DNA from: Prinia subflava
Lineage: Eukaryota > Chordata > Aves > Passeriformes > Cisticolidae
Direction: 5' to 3'
NCBI RefSeq assembly: GCF_021018805.1
Contig: NC_086259.1
Location: 5,856,001 to 5,920,000, forward strand
Length of the DNA: 64,000 nucleotides
Shown here: in pieces, positions 37,313-48,734 of the stretch
Layout: each line of letters starts with the position of its first letter
Position numbering within the stretch: position 1 is the first letter of the stretch
The notes under the pieces: generated by a model
Database searches by the model: none
Told to the model about the DNA's origin: nothing
The model's input: the letters and a program-made list of their open reading frames with translations, nothing else
Made by a program: the position numbers and the translations under genes

Positions 37313-37950
37313 TCACGTGACACCACGTCCCTAAGTTGAGGCAGCTCATTTGAACACCTATTTATTTAGCTGTTTATTTGGCTAGATCACTAGCTATTTG
37401 TTTATAGTTGGAACTTTGCAAAACAAATCATTTTGGGAGAATGGCAGGTCTGTGGCATGAGGATGAGTTTTCAGCACTAATCTTACACATGATACAGATA
37501 TATTCCATACAGCAGGGACCTAAAATATCACTGGGTCTCCTCAATGGAACACTTTAAGTCTTTCCACTGAGGTGGGTGTTCAAATCCTACCATTTCCCTG
37601 TTGTGAAAATATTCTTACATTTGTACGTTGCAGCACCTGGGGGGTTGCATTGGCTCAGATATTGTACATTAATTTTTAACACGTGGAATTTTTAATGTCC
37701 CCTTTCCCACATACGATAAGTGATGGAGGGAACTAAAGCATTTCAGTGGCCATGAGATGGATTTTTGGTAGGGCAAAGGTTAAATTTCACAGCTTCTTGT
37801 CTACCAGTATCTATTCCTTTAAAATTATGATTTATTTGTAAGATGTTTTCCATCTTCCTAGCAATATACCAATTGAAGTGAAGTATGTGTGCATGCTATT
37901 AACTTCTGATAGGGCAAAAATAAAATTCCAGGTAAGTGGGAATCACGTGA
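37313..37950. promoter_or_regulatory. Three CACGTG E-boxes in 640 bases
   Basis: TCACGTGA at 37313-37320, CACGTG at 37680-37685 and TCACGTGAC at 37943-37951. Palindromic CACGTG, especially flanked by T and A, is the core bound by the USF, MITF and TFE family of bHLH-zipper proteins. The motif holds a CpG and should be rare in this CpG-poor DNA. Function is inferred from the motif only. Confidence 0.3.
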
Positions 37951-40900
37951 CTGGCAAGGGGATAAAAGTTCTCTGCACCATTCTGCTTCAAAATAGAATT
38001 ATTGTGCCACCTAATTTGTTGTTTTTCCTATTTCTTACAGAGAAAAAGAAAATTGCGTGACAAAGGTTAATATAACAATCTTCTCTTATTACAATGATTT
38101 ATGTATGCTGAGCATTAACAGCAGAATGTCATCCAGCTCTCCTTTAATTTGCAGACATCTGGATTTTTCTTTGTTGGGATCACAGTGGTAGATGACAAAG
38201 CTGTACTCTTGAGAAATAGGAGAGAACACTGTCATTCAGAGCTTGTTATACCACAAACACTGAACTCTTAACAGTTATCTCTGGCAAGTCAGTGGACTTC
38301 AAAAATTGAGCTCTGTTTTTATCCAAATGATCCTCACTAATGAAATACATGGGGAAGAATATTATATTCGTCTTAAAATTATTCTGATCCTATAATATGT
38401 CAAATGACTGTAGATAGTGGTTCAAACAACCTAAATGTGAATTCTCCTGCAATTTTAATTCAGAGGTGTCAGTGCTGCAATTTGCAATGATTATGGTTTA
38501 AAGCAGCCAGTTTTGTTTCTTTCTGTAATGTGAGATATAATTCATGTTGTAGAAATGTTTGAAAAGTGAAGGGCAGAGTAGTTTGATTAAGGTAAAATGC
38601 ATTTTGACATGTTTGAATCAATTGTAATAAGGATTTTTCATTTTATTGGTATTTTAACCCAGAATAATCTTGATGCTGTGCAAAAGTATGGCTTGTAAAA
38701 AACAATATTTCATTACACTGGGTTTCACTGCTCCCTCTGCAGATCAGCAACCTCTGACACGAAATGCAGATTTCAAACATTACACTTCAATGGAAAATGA
38801 TCATTTAGCAAAAGGAATATTCTTATCTGAGAAGCAAGGCGAGAATTTTGGTTTGCATTAAATAAATATATGAGCTGAAATTTAAGTACAGTAGAAGTGC
38901 TTACAGTAGCCTCAAAATGTATCTTACCATTTTTACCACCTTCACAATATATCAGTTATAATTCTTGTAACAACCACAATGTTTGCTTTCTTTTTCTCAA
39001 ACTCATATATGATATTTGATAAGGTAATAGTTTTTAAGTTGAAAAAGGTCCTGTTCTTGAAGGAATGTTTACATCAATAATCCTGCTAACAGGTGAAGTA
39101 TGGAGGGGAGAAATTATATTTCATATGTACATGGTTCACAAAATAATTCTCCCATTTTCTCTCAGATGAGATAGTCTTATTTTGCAGGTGTGGTATAGTG
39201 TTGTTTGTTTGTTGTTATTTATATTAAATATTTTGTGGCTATGTTTAAAATTTTTCTACTTTGGAATATGTAACAAAATTTTGATGCAGGAGAAAGTTCA
39301 ACAACTCCAAAGGAATCCTTTTCAAATATGACTCAAAGCTGAATCCCTTTTTGTGGGAATAAGTTTGGCTTTCAGAATGTTTTAGGCAGTGTTTAGCACC
39401 CAGGCAGTTTTAAATTGGTGGTTCAATTCCAGTAAAACGCAAGTAATGACTACACCAAAATCTTTTCAGCAAAACTCTTTCTGATGCCATGGCAAAGACT
39501 TTTAATAGAAATGGGAAAACTAATTTCTAAATTCCCCAAATGCAGTTTATAACCCTTCTTCAAATGCAAAATGGATGTTGTCTGCACATTTTGTTCCTGT
39601 TTCTCTTTACTTCTGAAAGTTCTGAAGTTCTGGCAGGTTCCTGCCCTTCTGGGATCTGCTTTAGCTTTGCACTGCAGGTAGTGGGGCATTGGTCTTATTA
39701 ACTGAACAATGTTTCTTGGAGTACTATTTCCATTTTTTCATGGAATAAGTTTACTAGATTAATATGATTGCACAAAATTTCTCTGCTCAGATTAAAATGT
39801 ATCTTAGAATCTCTTGAAATCAAGACTGACATTAAGTTAAAATAATAGTGATGAAGACCATGAGAGGCAGAGAGAAGATGTTTTCCTCATAATTATTTTG
39901 CTGTGATGTCTCTCTATGCCTTTGAGAAAAAACATCTCAACTCTTTTTCATTACAAAGGTAGTAATCAGGAATGTACTTTATAGCATAACTGAAAAGGTA
40001 AATTAAGGTGTAAGAAAAAAGCACAGACTGTTCTTTGAAACAAAATCATTGTTCCAGGACATATGTTTCATATGTAGCTAATCTGTGCAGTTGGCTACTG
40101 TTTGTTATTTAACACTCAGTGTGTGCTTTGTAAGCATACGGCTGTATTAATCAAATCAACATTATTTTGTTCCCATACAAAACTCACTCTTTTCATCTAT
40201 AGACTATTTAGGAAGAGGAAAAGAAAACAAACTCACCTGGTGTTACAAATGAAGACAGATAATTTAACACCAAAATTAGCTTAAGAAAATGTAGCACCAT
40301 GAAGTGTTGTATGAAATAATTATTTTTGGGGGAAAAAAAAAAGGGAAAAAAACCCCAACTAAAGAGAGATCTTCCCTCTTCTTCCCTCTGTGAAGTAGCT
40401 GATGTGATGGCTTTTTAAATAATCAGGAACACTTGATAGAACAAAACATTATGCACATAGTCTTGCTTTTTAAGCTTTTTCTATGGAACAATTACCTGGA
40501 AATCTTACCTGTACTTTGGTAAATGTTCCATGGACATTTGACCCCAACACGTGGATTGGCTGATGCCTAGATAATATTGTTGAAAATCTTTTAGTTAAGT
40601 TAGTGTCAAGCAGTACTTATTTCATTTATTATCGTAGTTTACATGTAGTCCATTGTTGTAGTCTGTGGAAAATCCGGGAAACTTTTTTTTCTTATTAGAC
40701 AGTGAAGAAGAAATTACTTCTGACTATCTTCAAGAAAACCATTATACTAACCTTAGGACTAGATAGAAATAAATTAGAGAAGTTGCATCTGGTTTCATTC
40801 AAGAGAAGACTTGTTGCATAAATAATTCTGGACGATGTTGCAACTTCTTTCTTCCTCATCAAGTATGAAGTTAACTTGCTGTGCCTGTCAATTTGCTAAA

Positions 40901-41009
40901 GGGAAACTTTGCTGCCTGACAATAACCCCATTTGAGAAAAACCCAGAAAAGACTGAAGTTTCTCTATTTGGAGAATGTGAAATAAAAAAAAAAAAAATTT
41001 TTATGAAAT
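37951..41009. other. AT-rich non-coding DNA, nothing recognised
   Basis: Short chance open frames only. A13 at 40985-40997, and G5-A10 followed by C4 near 40328-40356, are low-complexity items. Confidence 0.55.
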
Positions 41010-41470
41010 AGCCGCTGACTTATCCCCCCACTCTCCCTATGACCCCTCTTCCCTCCTGCCATAGTAAAATAAAGCCCTTTCCAGCCTAACGTCATGTTAC
41101 AGCATTAGCGTGATTCCTTGAGTAATTAATAGAATTTAGGCTGCAGCGTAGTCAGTTTTGATTAAGCAAACATTAGATTAATTCAATCTGCAAACACTTA
41201 ACTCTGTTAGGGCTATTGAGGGGAGAGAGCATTTGGATGGACGGCGGGACGCGTCTTCATCGGATTGCTCGCCACCTCCGAGTAGTTAACGTGGGATCAA
41301 TACAGCTCCTCCAGCTATAATAAAATGGCTTCGACAAGCTCATCTGGGGCTGAGAACACAGTACACACATTGATTTCCTGGCCTGATATAACCCATTTAC
41401 CTATTCAGCTAGTCCGTTAAGGAAGGTGTAAGGCTACAAAGGCCCAAGGGAGCAATGATGCCTGTAAGTA
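41010..41470. promoter_or_regulatory. CpG-retaining candidate conserved element
   Basis: Fourteen CpG fall between 41012 and 41416, seven of them in 41241-41280, while neighbouring kilobases have very few. Motifs include TAACGTCA (CRE-like, near 41088), TAATTA at 41123-41128, repeated ATTAA or TTAAT words near 41158-41184, the palindromes ACGCGT (41249-41254) and GTTAAC (41285-41290), and ATAATAAAATGG near 41318. There is no long open frame and no simple repeat. The pattern fits a deeply conserved enhancer or, less likely, a weak promoter. It is too small for a classic CpG island. Confidence 0.45.
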
Positions 41471-42479
41471 GGTTAGCAAATACTTGGAAATGTCTTAATT
41501 TGTTTTACAGTTACTACTTCAGGGGGATGCATTTTTTATTGTTGTGGGTTTTTTTTTTAAGGAAAAGTTTTACATGTAATTTTTTATTATTTTGTAATGG
41601 TTTTTAAGTCGGGAGGTGTGGAGTGCTCTTTGCCGAATTTCTGTCTTCATCGGGGTCCTCACTGTTCTCAGGAGCTTGAATGTTTGTGGTCCCCAAAACT
41701 GTGACTTCTCTCCCTTCCAGCTCTGAAATGTTCACATTATAAAGAACATGCCAAGCCAAAGCTTACTTTCTGTCATCCTCTACTTTGTCATCCACTTGGC
41801 TTTCTTTCCTGAGTCTGATAGAGAAAAAAGAGATAGAAAGGGATTTTCTCTACAGGGATCCGTGAATCAACATTACATTGTTCCAAGCCAAGTTCTTCCA
41901 CTTCTGATTATTTCTTAATTGTCACTTTCTGAGGTCCAAGTTGCAGAACTGGGAACTGGAAGGGTGATTCCTGCCCAGCTGTACTATCAGACTGATTAAT
42001 TCTGCTTTTCTCTCCCTCTGAGCCTATGGCTACAGGAAAGGAGAAGAAACCAGGGCTTGATGCTGGCTGCTGGTAAATACTGAACTTGAGTGTTCCAACC
42101 AAAGGCAGCTTCCTTTCAAAGCGCCCTGTAAAGTGGCTCAGACAACTGTCCAATTCTTCCCACTCTCCACTTTTATGCCATGTATGAAATGACCAGTAAA
42201 ATTTCCAGTAGCCTTTCTCATATCATTTCAAATATTGTACCATCTAGAAATGAATAGCAAAGACTGGTATTTGTGATACCGTGTCCTAAAATACATGCCT
42301 AGGTACGTGAAAAAACTGGGGGTTTTTCCATGTTTATTAATTTCATTGCTCCCAAACTCAGTTTTTTCTTTCTGTTTCGTTACTGGCTTGTTTTATTCCC
42401 TCTGTGCTTCTGCACTGAGCGGGTGGATACTCAAACCATTCATGAGGAAAGATATATTGAAAAAGACAGAATGGTAAAG
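41471..42479. other. AT-rich non-coding DNA
   Basis: Nothing is recognised. A minus-strand open frame of 81 codons (41908-42153) has no motif. Confidence 0.5.
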
Positions 42480-42720
42480 CAGCTGATAGGCAGTTATTAG
42501 ATTCAGATAAACTGTAATCTTAAGTCATCTTATGAGCATGCTAATTACACAATGACATTACCTACATAGAGTGCCATTGCTTTGTTAACATGTTATGCAA
42601 GGTCCTTTATTAACACTGCAAGAAAGGACTTCCTCTCATTAGATGGTTATGCAAAACTGTAATTATACTTGCCTGTGAAAAATGGTGAAGTTATGAAAGG
42701 CTTGCTTCTGGAGGGCTTTA
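42480..42720. promoter_or_regulatory. Candidate conserved element with homeodomain words
   Basis: A complex AT-rich block with two TAATTA sites (42542-42547, 42660-42665), several ATTA or GATA words and two TTATGCAA words. It has no simple repeat. The support is texture only. Confidence 0.22.
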
Positions 42721-42723
42721 CTG

Positions 42724-42732
42724 CCCCCCCCC
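42724..42732. repeat. C9 homopolymer
   Basis: Nine consecutive C in AT-rich surroundings. Confidence 0.95.
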
Positions 42733-44159
42733 TTGCAGATAATAATCACTCTTTCTGTGGAGTGAGGGTGACACAATGTAAAGTAAGAAATTTGTTTCTA
42801 TCTCAGGTTTAGAATTCAGTAATCTCTTTATCTTTCTGCTAAGAAAACTATCATCTGCGTTATTGTAACATTAAAATAATAAGGATTCTGTGCTAACTCG
42901 GCATCTGTAATTTTGAAGAGAAATTTGGGTCACTGTCACTGGGGAGAAAATTACCAGTGAATGACTCAATTTAAAAATTCTTTATAATAGAAACAAAATA
43001 TTTTGGATGTGATAATGACTAGTGCTTTTAAATAATGCTTTTTTAGGACTGAAATGCACTTTTTTGCTCCTGAATGCACATTTGCCTTTTTAGATTTGTA
43101 AAACTGGGATATGGCCCTGCTGTGAAAATCGTGTACTGTGCAAGAAATACCCCCAAGCCCTTCAGCAGTAATGCCATAGTCATCCCTCAAAAGCAGTTTA
43201 ACTGTAGATAGCCTTAAATAGACAAGAAGGTTTTCGTATCAGTTTTCACCCATAACACTATGGCCACAAAGCTTTAGCTGTGTCCTTTGAAAGACTTATT
43301 TGGAGAGTTCTTCTACATAAATTGAACATTTGCCCACACCTGGCTTTGCTGGGATCCATTCTAGAGACCAGGTGGTTAAAATGGCTTTTACAGTTTTGCA
43401 AGACTGTGCTTAGATTTTATTTACTTATATACTTACTTTTTATTTTCTCTGTTTTCTTTTCCAGAAAATCCTATGAAGAAGTCCCTCTTCAAAGCTTTTT
43501 TTTTTTGGAGTGGTCATGCTAAAGGAGGATTTAATTAATGCTCTGTATGTGCATTTCCAATGGAAATGGTCACACTTGAGTAAGGAACATTTTGTTTCTA
43601 TTCCAGTAGTATCTCAGTATTTTAATAGATTTTTTGTCCACATAAATTTTACACCTGTTATGAAAACATTCCATATCCTTAAAATCAAGCTATCTTAAAT
43701 TTAATTATAGATTAAGGGTCTTAGGTTTATGCTATCAAGTTTCAAAATTTGGTTGCAGCATTTTGTTTGAACCATGCATGGGTTTTATACTAATTATGTA
43801 AATCAGAAGCACTATTGCTTCTACTTTTACTTTATTAATTATGAGATGAAATTATGGTAATTGGAATTTAAAGGCAGCACACTCAGAAATTTTCAATATA
43901 CTTCTAAAGCCTGTGAACTGCACAATGAAGATATTTTGAGAAAGGCAGAGGAATCCTTTGGTGTTGTAGTTAAAGAAGTTTTTCCCATATCTTACATATC
44001 ATGGACTTCAGGTGGGCAGGTGGCCACGTGCTGTGGGGTAGTGTGAGGGCTGGAGGCCTCTGCCAGGACTATGGACAGTGCAGATATAATTTCAGGGTTC
44101 AAGACAGGATTAGTGCACAGTAAGCATCTGATGCTCCTTTCTGATTATCCTAAAATGTA
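42733..44159. other. AT-rich non-coding DNA
   Basis: T11 at 43496-43506. No gene or repeat family is recognised. Confidence 0.55.
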
Positions 44160-45240
44160 GAAGAAGTAAAATGAAATATAGCAGAAGAATATCTATTACA
44201 CAAGATGTCAGAGAGAAGGCAATCTAGTGTGGAATGACAGCAGGAGAAGCCAAAGAGAAGAGGCAACTCATGAAGAGTTAGTGGTACTGAGGAAATTGTC
44301 TGGGTTGGGGCTTAGACTAGAAAATGCTTCACCACTCAGTGCAAGTGAAAATCAGCATTTCATGAGAATTTAATTGCTGAGAGAGAAGAATATTGTGCTG
44401 TGAAGTTTGGAAGTTTGAGTTGAGAGATTTGCTTTATGGGAGAGGTTTGGGGGTCATTAGCAAAGAATGGAAGTGAAAACAAGAGTGTGATGATAGTGAA
44501 AACTTCCATAATGAAACAGAAGAATTGCAGAAGAATTTCTAGGATGCTCTCCTGGCAGCCTGGTGAAAATGATCCAAAAATAACAGAGAAGGTCTTACTT
44601 GGATTAATTTACCTTGATAAACTACACCACTGTTTAATAATAGAGCTCATGAAACTCACTCAGGCTCTCACCTCCTTTCGTGCTTTCCCAAAAAACAGTT
44701 GGTTTACTGGCTGTAAACATCCAGGTGGATCATGTTTTTCACATCATAGGGACTAACATTCTGAACTGTCAGTGGCAAAAGGACACACTCATTTCAGGTG
44801 AGTGCAAGGGCTGGCTGAGACAAAACAGAAACGACACAGAACACTGATACTGTTGTGGCCTCAAGCAAATACAGAAGTCATACAGCAAAACAGTGCATTG
44901 CTAAAGGCAACCAGCACAGTACTAGCACAAAAACTAATAGGCTGGAAAAAAGCAGCACTAAGAATATCCCTAATGGCTTACAGGAGGGCACCTCACTTTG
45001 TGCCAGGGCCACGTGTAACTCAGCTGCAGGACAGGACTGAAAGAGAAACTAAAGCTGAAAGTGGGGAGAATCGGAGCGAGGAAATTATTCCTGGAAATCT
45101 GGCAAAGACAGAAAGGACATGTGAACCCAGGAACATCAACCAGGAGTCTTGCCTTTCAGTACACGATTCTAACCACAACTCCTTTGTCTTTGAAGTTGTT
45201 GGGGATGTGAATAGCTTATTAAAACAAATATTGTAGAATA
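44160..45240 (+). other. Purine-rich stretch with two open frames, gene not supported
   Basis: Two plus-strand open frames, 44436-44756 (106 codons) and 44802-45236 (144 codons), lie in the same frame, separated by stops at 44754-44756 and 44799-44801. A good 5' splice-site match (CAG then GTGAGT) sits at 44798. The translations show no domain, signal or membrane segment that I recognise. Composition is A- and G-rich, which lowers stop frequency. It could be decayed transposon coding DNA or chance. Confidence 0.2.
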
Positions 45241-46934
45241 TTAACGATGAAAAGAAGGAAAATTTCTTTATGACAGGGTTTAAGGTTTGTACATATGAAT
45301 TTCTTAAATACTTGGTGTGTGTAATTTTATCCTGGGCCATCAGGTTAAAACATCAATGAAAATTTAAAAAATGAATGAAGTGCTTTCCTTTTGTAACTTA
45401 TCTTGTGACCTAACATTTTTGTGGAGGATTCCATTGTTAGCCATTCTGAGTTTTAGAAGATGACATCAGCACCATTTGAGGTAACAGATAATGAAATATC
45501 TCTGCTTTTGCCCCAAATCACCACATAATAGAAGACCCCAGGAGCTTGATTTCTATTAAGAATATTAGAAAATACTGAAAATAATGCTTTTTAAAATAAC
45601 AGGTTTTTGGATCATTCTGAGAGGCAGAGGTTAAGCTAAATTTTGCCTAGGTTTCCCTGCATAAATTAGATTGCATTGCATGTGAGCTGCTCAAGCATGG
45701 CCAGGTTTTATATCTGTGAATGCTACAGGTTTTTTCTGTGTGGAATGACTTCTGTGTACAAGTTACTATGGCTTGGTTCACTTACATGTTTTACAAATCT
45801 TCACAGACCTTTTTGAACTATCTCATTTTTCAGGGCTGAGCTTATGATTTTCGTGGTTTAGAGCATTTTTGTGAATACTTAGCATGGTATACTCAGCCTT
45901 TGTGAGTCAGTGACTTAGATTGCAAATATAAGTGATTTAACTTCTGCTTGAATAGTACCCATCATATAAGCCAAGACATTCTTTTAATAAGTGAGACTAA
46001 TAAATAAAGCAAAAGGTTTGGAGTCAGAGGGTCCAGAGCCCTGCCGTCAGTCTGACTCAACTCAAGCAATTACCTAAGTAATGCAGCAATAAACAAAAAG
46101 AAATCAAATGGATTTTTCACTTCAGAATTAAAAAAAAATGTTTTGTTTCTTTTATCCTTGACTTCTAAGGCCACAGCCACACACAGAGCTGGGGCAGCAA
46201 TTGCACCTCACACTTCATAGAGCAAGGCATGCATACTGCCTGGGAAACAAAACATCTTACTTAAAAAAAAAGCAGTCTGAAAATTAGTAACAAGGAAAGT
46301 AAATATTCTTTCTTTCTTTCTTTGCCTCCTCCTTTCTTCCTTCTAAGCCCTACAATGTATAAAAGTGAAGCAATTATTATGCAAAAAAAAAATAAAAATT
46401 CAAAGGCAAAGAAAGGATTCAAGAAACTGAAGCACAGGAGAGTGAACTTCTCCATGCATGGAAGTGATGCATGGACAGAGATGATATATTAATTTCTGTG
46501 GTGAAAAATTTGATGTGTAAAAATTCAATCACCAAGAATAGGAAAGTTTCAAGTCAAATATTCTGGGGTTAATTGTAACTTTGTGGTATGTTTTCATTAG
46601 ATTTGCTGGGTAGCTCTAGATCATGAATTCTGACTCTGTGTTCTTCAACTGGTTTTTTTTTACTATGGGGTAGGGGTTTTTTGTATTAAATTCCACCTTG
46701 CTTATGAGTCTGTTGGTTTTTTTCCAGAAAAGAGGAGATAAAGACCCTCTTACCTTGCTCTCCACAGTTAATTTGGAGAACACTTGGTTGATTGTGTTTC
46801 CTGCTAGCTCCCATGGCCACAGTCTCTGAAAATGTTTATGCAGCATTCTCATGGGTGGCAACTGGTCTTCTAAAAGCACACACTTCAAGTAGAAAACATA
46901 GAGTAGGAAAGCTTTTTTCATATTCCTCTAATTC
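45241..46934. other. AT-rich non-coding DNA with short simple repeats
   Basis: Contains a (TTTC) run at 46306-46323 and the palindrome TCCATGCATGGA at 46451-46462, whose half ATGCATGGA recurs at 46467-46475. No gene is seen. Confidence 0.6.
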
Positions 46935-47022
46935 ATGTGTGCTTTTAAAATCATAGTTTTCCAAAAATGTTCTTTTTTATGTGTTCTTTTAAAATCACAG
47001 TTTTCAAAAAACGGCCATTTTT
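46935..47022. repeat. 44-base tandem duplication
   Basis: ATGTGTGCTTTTAAAATCA at 46935 recurs as ATGTGTTCTTTTAAAATCA at 46979, followed in both copies by AGTTTT and a CAAAAA run. The second copy drifts at its end. The offset is 44 bases. Confidence 0.85.
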
Positions 47023-48329
47023 TGATGTTTTTCCCAGGTCAAAGGTCTATGTGTAGTATTACAGTAAAATAATTTTGTGACTGGCTAGTGTGACATGCAA
47101 ATTTACTTATACCATATATTTTTTACATTTTCTGGAGTATGCACCCATATTTTTCCCTCAAAATTTTGAAATAAACCCTGAATTTTCCATTCTCCTTGTC
47201 TCTCATCCCCTTCTCAGTTTCTCAGAGGTGGGACCATTCTATTCAGTAAGATTTTTATAATTAAACACACAAGCAGAGATATAGGTAGCTGATAGAGGTA
47301 GCATGGCTATAACTGGGTCATGGAAATCTGTTTTCCCAGTGTCTCTTTTCCAAGCAGTGTCTATGGGAACAGGGAGCTTAATGAGCTGGTTATGACACAG
47401 GATGCGTGGGCAGAGCTTGCTGTTATCTGTTTGGTTCTGGAGAAGCACTCAATCACAATTGAATGTAGGAATTGGCATTGGAAATTTGGCAGAGAGCAAC
47501 ACTGTCCTAATGGCAAGATTTAAAATGAATATTTCAATTTTGGTGCCAGAATATAGTAACTAGTGGATGAAATTGCTCATAAAGCATTCAGCAGCCTCAT
47601 TAAGATGGGTCATATTGTCTGCAGGCAGGAGTAGTCTTGGAAGATGAATCTTTCTCTGTCCTTAGAACTGTTGTTTAAAGAACAAAATCCAGCATCTGGT
47701 ACTAATTTAAAGCCTTTTCCATGCTGTAGAATTAGGGTCTTAGCCAATTATTTGAAAGTTTTCATTTTGGTTTCTAATGGGTAGTGGTGCAGCTCATAGA
47801 TGTCTCAGTAATTTAGGTGTGTTCCACCAAGCCTCAGGTAATTGAGCCAGTTCTGTAAATGTGTGCTTACCTTTAGGTGTATGAGTAGTAAAATGAACTG
47901 GAATGGGATTACTTTACTTTTGTGGTAAACACTGCTTCTCCCTAATTTGTGCTGAAATAATCATCTTGTCAGTTACATAGTAAGTAAAAATGCTTCTAGT
48001 AATTTTGCTTTATTGGCATGACCAAAAAAGAAAATGCATTTTTTTGGTGGTGAAAAAACAAAACAGGGACTGTTAAACCATCTCTTATACAGGCTATCCA
48101 TGCAAGTTTTAAAAGCAAAGGTTATTTATTTGAAAACTTAATGTTCCCTGTCCTGAGGAATATAAGTTCAGAGTCTTCTCTTTCTGCCAGTGTCGTGTCG
48201 TTCCATGGAGAAGTCTCTGGCTGTGAGTTTGAACAATTCCTTTTCTTTGCTAACTTTCCCACGTAGTCATGGATCACTCTAATAAAACTAATAATAGAAA
48301 CTGAATATGTATGAGATTCCTGTTGGTCC
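47023..48329. other. AT-rich non-coding DNA
   Basis: Short chance open frames only. No repeat family is recognised. Confidence 0.55.
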
Positions 48330-48720
48330 CTTTTGCAGCGAGTAGTACAAGCAGAAGGCATCGATATCTGGAGAGTATCAAAATTAATACGAGAAAATCT
48401 CAGTTAAAATGTTTACTTAAAAATATTTCAGTGGCTTTTATTGAGCTGCCTCGCGGTCCCGCTGCAGCGAGGGAAGTGTTCTCACACATGCATAGAGATG
48501 TCATGCTGAGCTTTGCTGCAACGTTCTGGGGCTGCCTCAGAACCCTGCGCTGCTATTAGAGTAGAAAACATGTAATGTGTTATTTGGTTTGAAACCATAA
48601 AAATGATTTTTGTTTGTCATGCTCTGCTCTGCGCGGTCTCAAGGTACTTTGCTGTTTAACTCGAATTTCAGATCCTTATGGCATGCGGGAGAAATGTCAC
48701 AGTCGTGTTTTTTTCTTCTT
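48330..48720. promoter_or_regulatory. CpG-retaining candidate conserved element
   Basis: Fourteen CpG occur from 48339 to 48705, including four in about 25 bases near 48452-48470 (TCGCGGTCCCGC then GCGAGG). The stretch is repeat-free until a (TTC)n run near 48713. A plus-strand open frame (48311-48559) spans part of it but shows no known domain. The texture fits a conserved regulatory element. A short exon cannot be excluded. Confidence 0.4.
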
Positions 48721-48734
48721 CTTCTTTTTCTTAT
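48705..48734. repeat. Short pyrimidine (TTC)n tract
   Basis: T7 followed by TTC repeats and T-rich sequence. It directly bounds the CpG-retaining block. Confidence 0.85.

Noticed and set aside
37578..37587. tRNA B-box-like word GTTCAAATCC (also at 55506-55515, and GGTTCAGATCC at 33751-33761)
   Set aside because: No A box at the right distance and no cloverleaf stems could be found around any of the three.
44436..45236. Two same-frame open stretches that could be one broken gene
   Set aside because: No domain is recognised, the stretches are separated by in-frame stops, and their lengths are within what chance gives in 64 kb of six-frame AT-rich sequence with purine bias.
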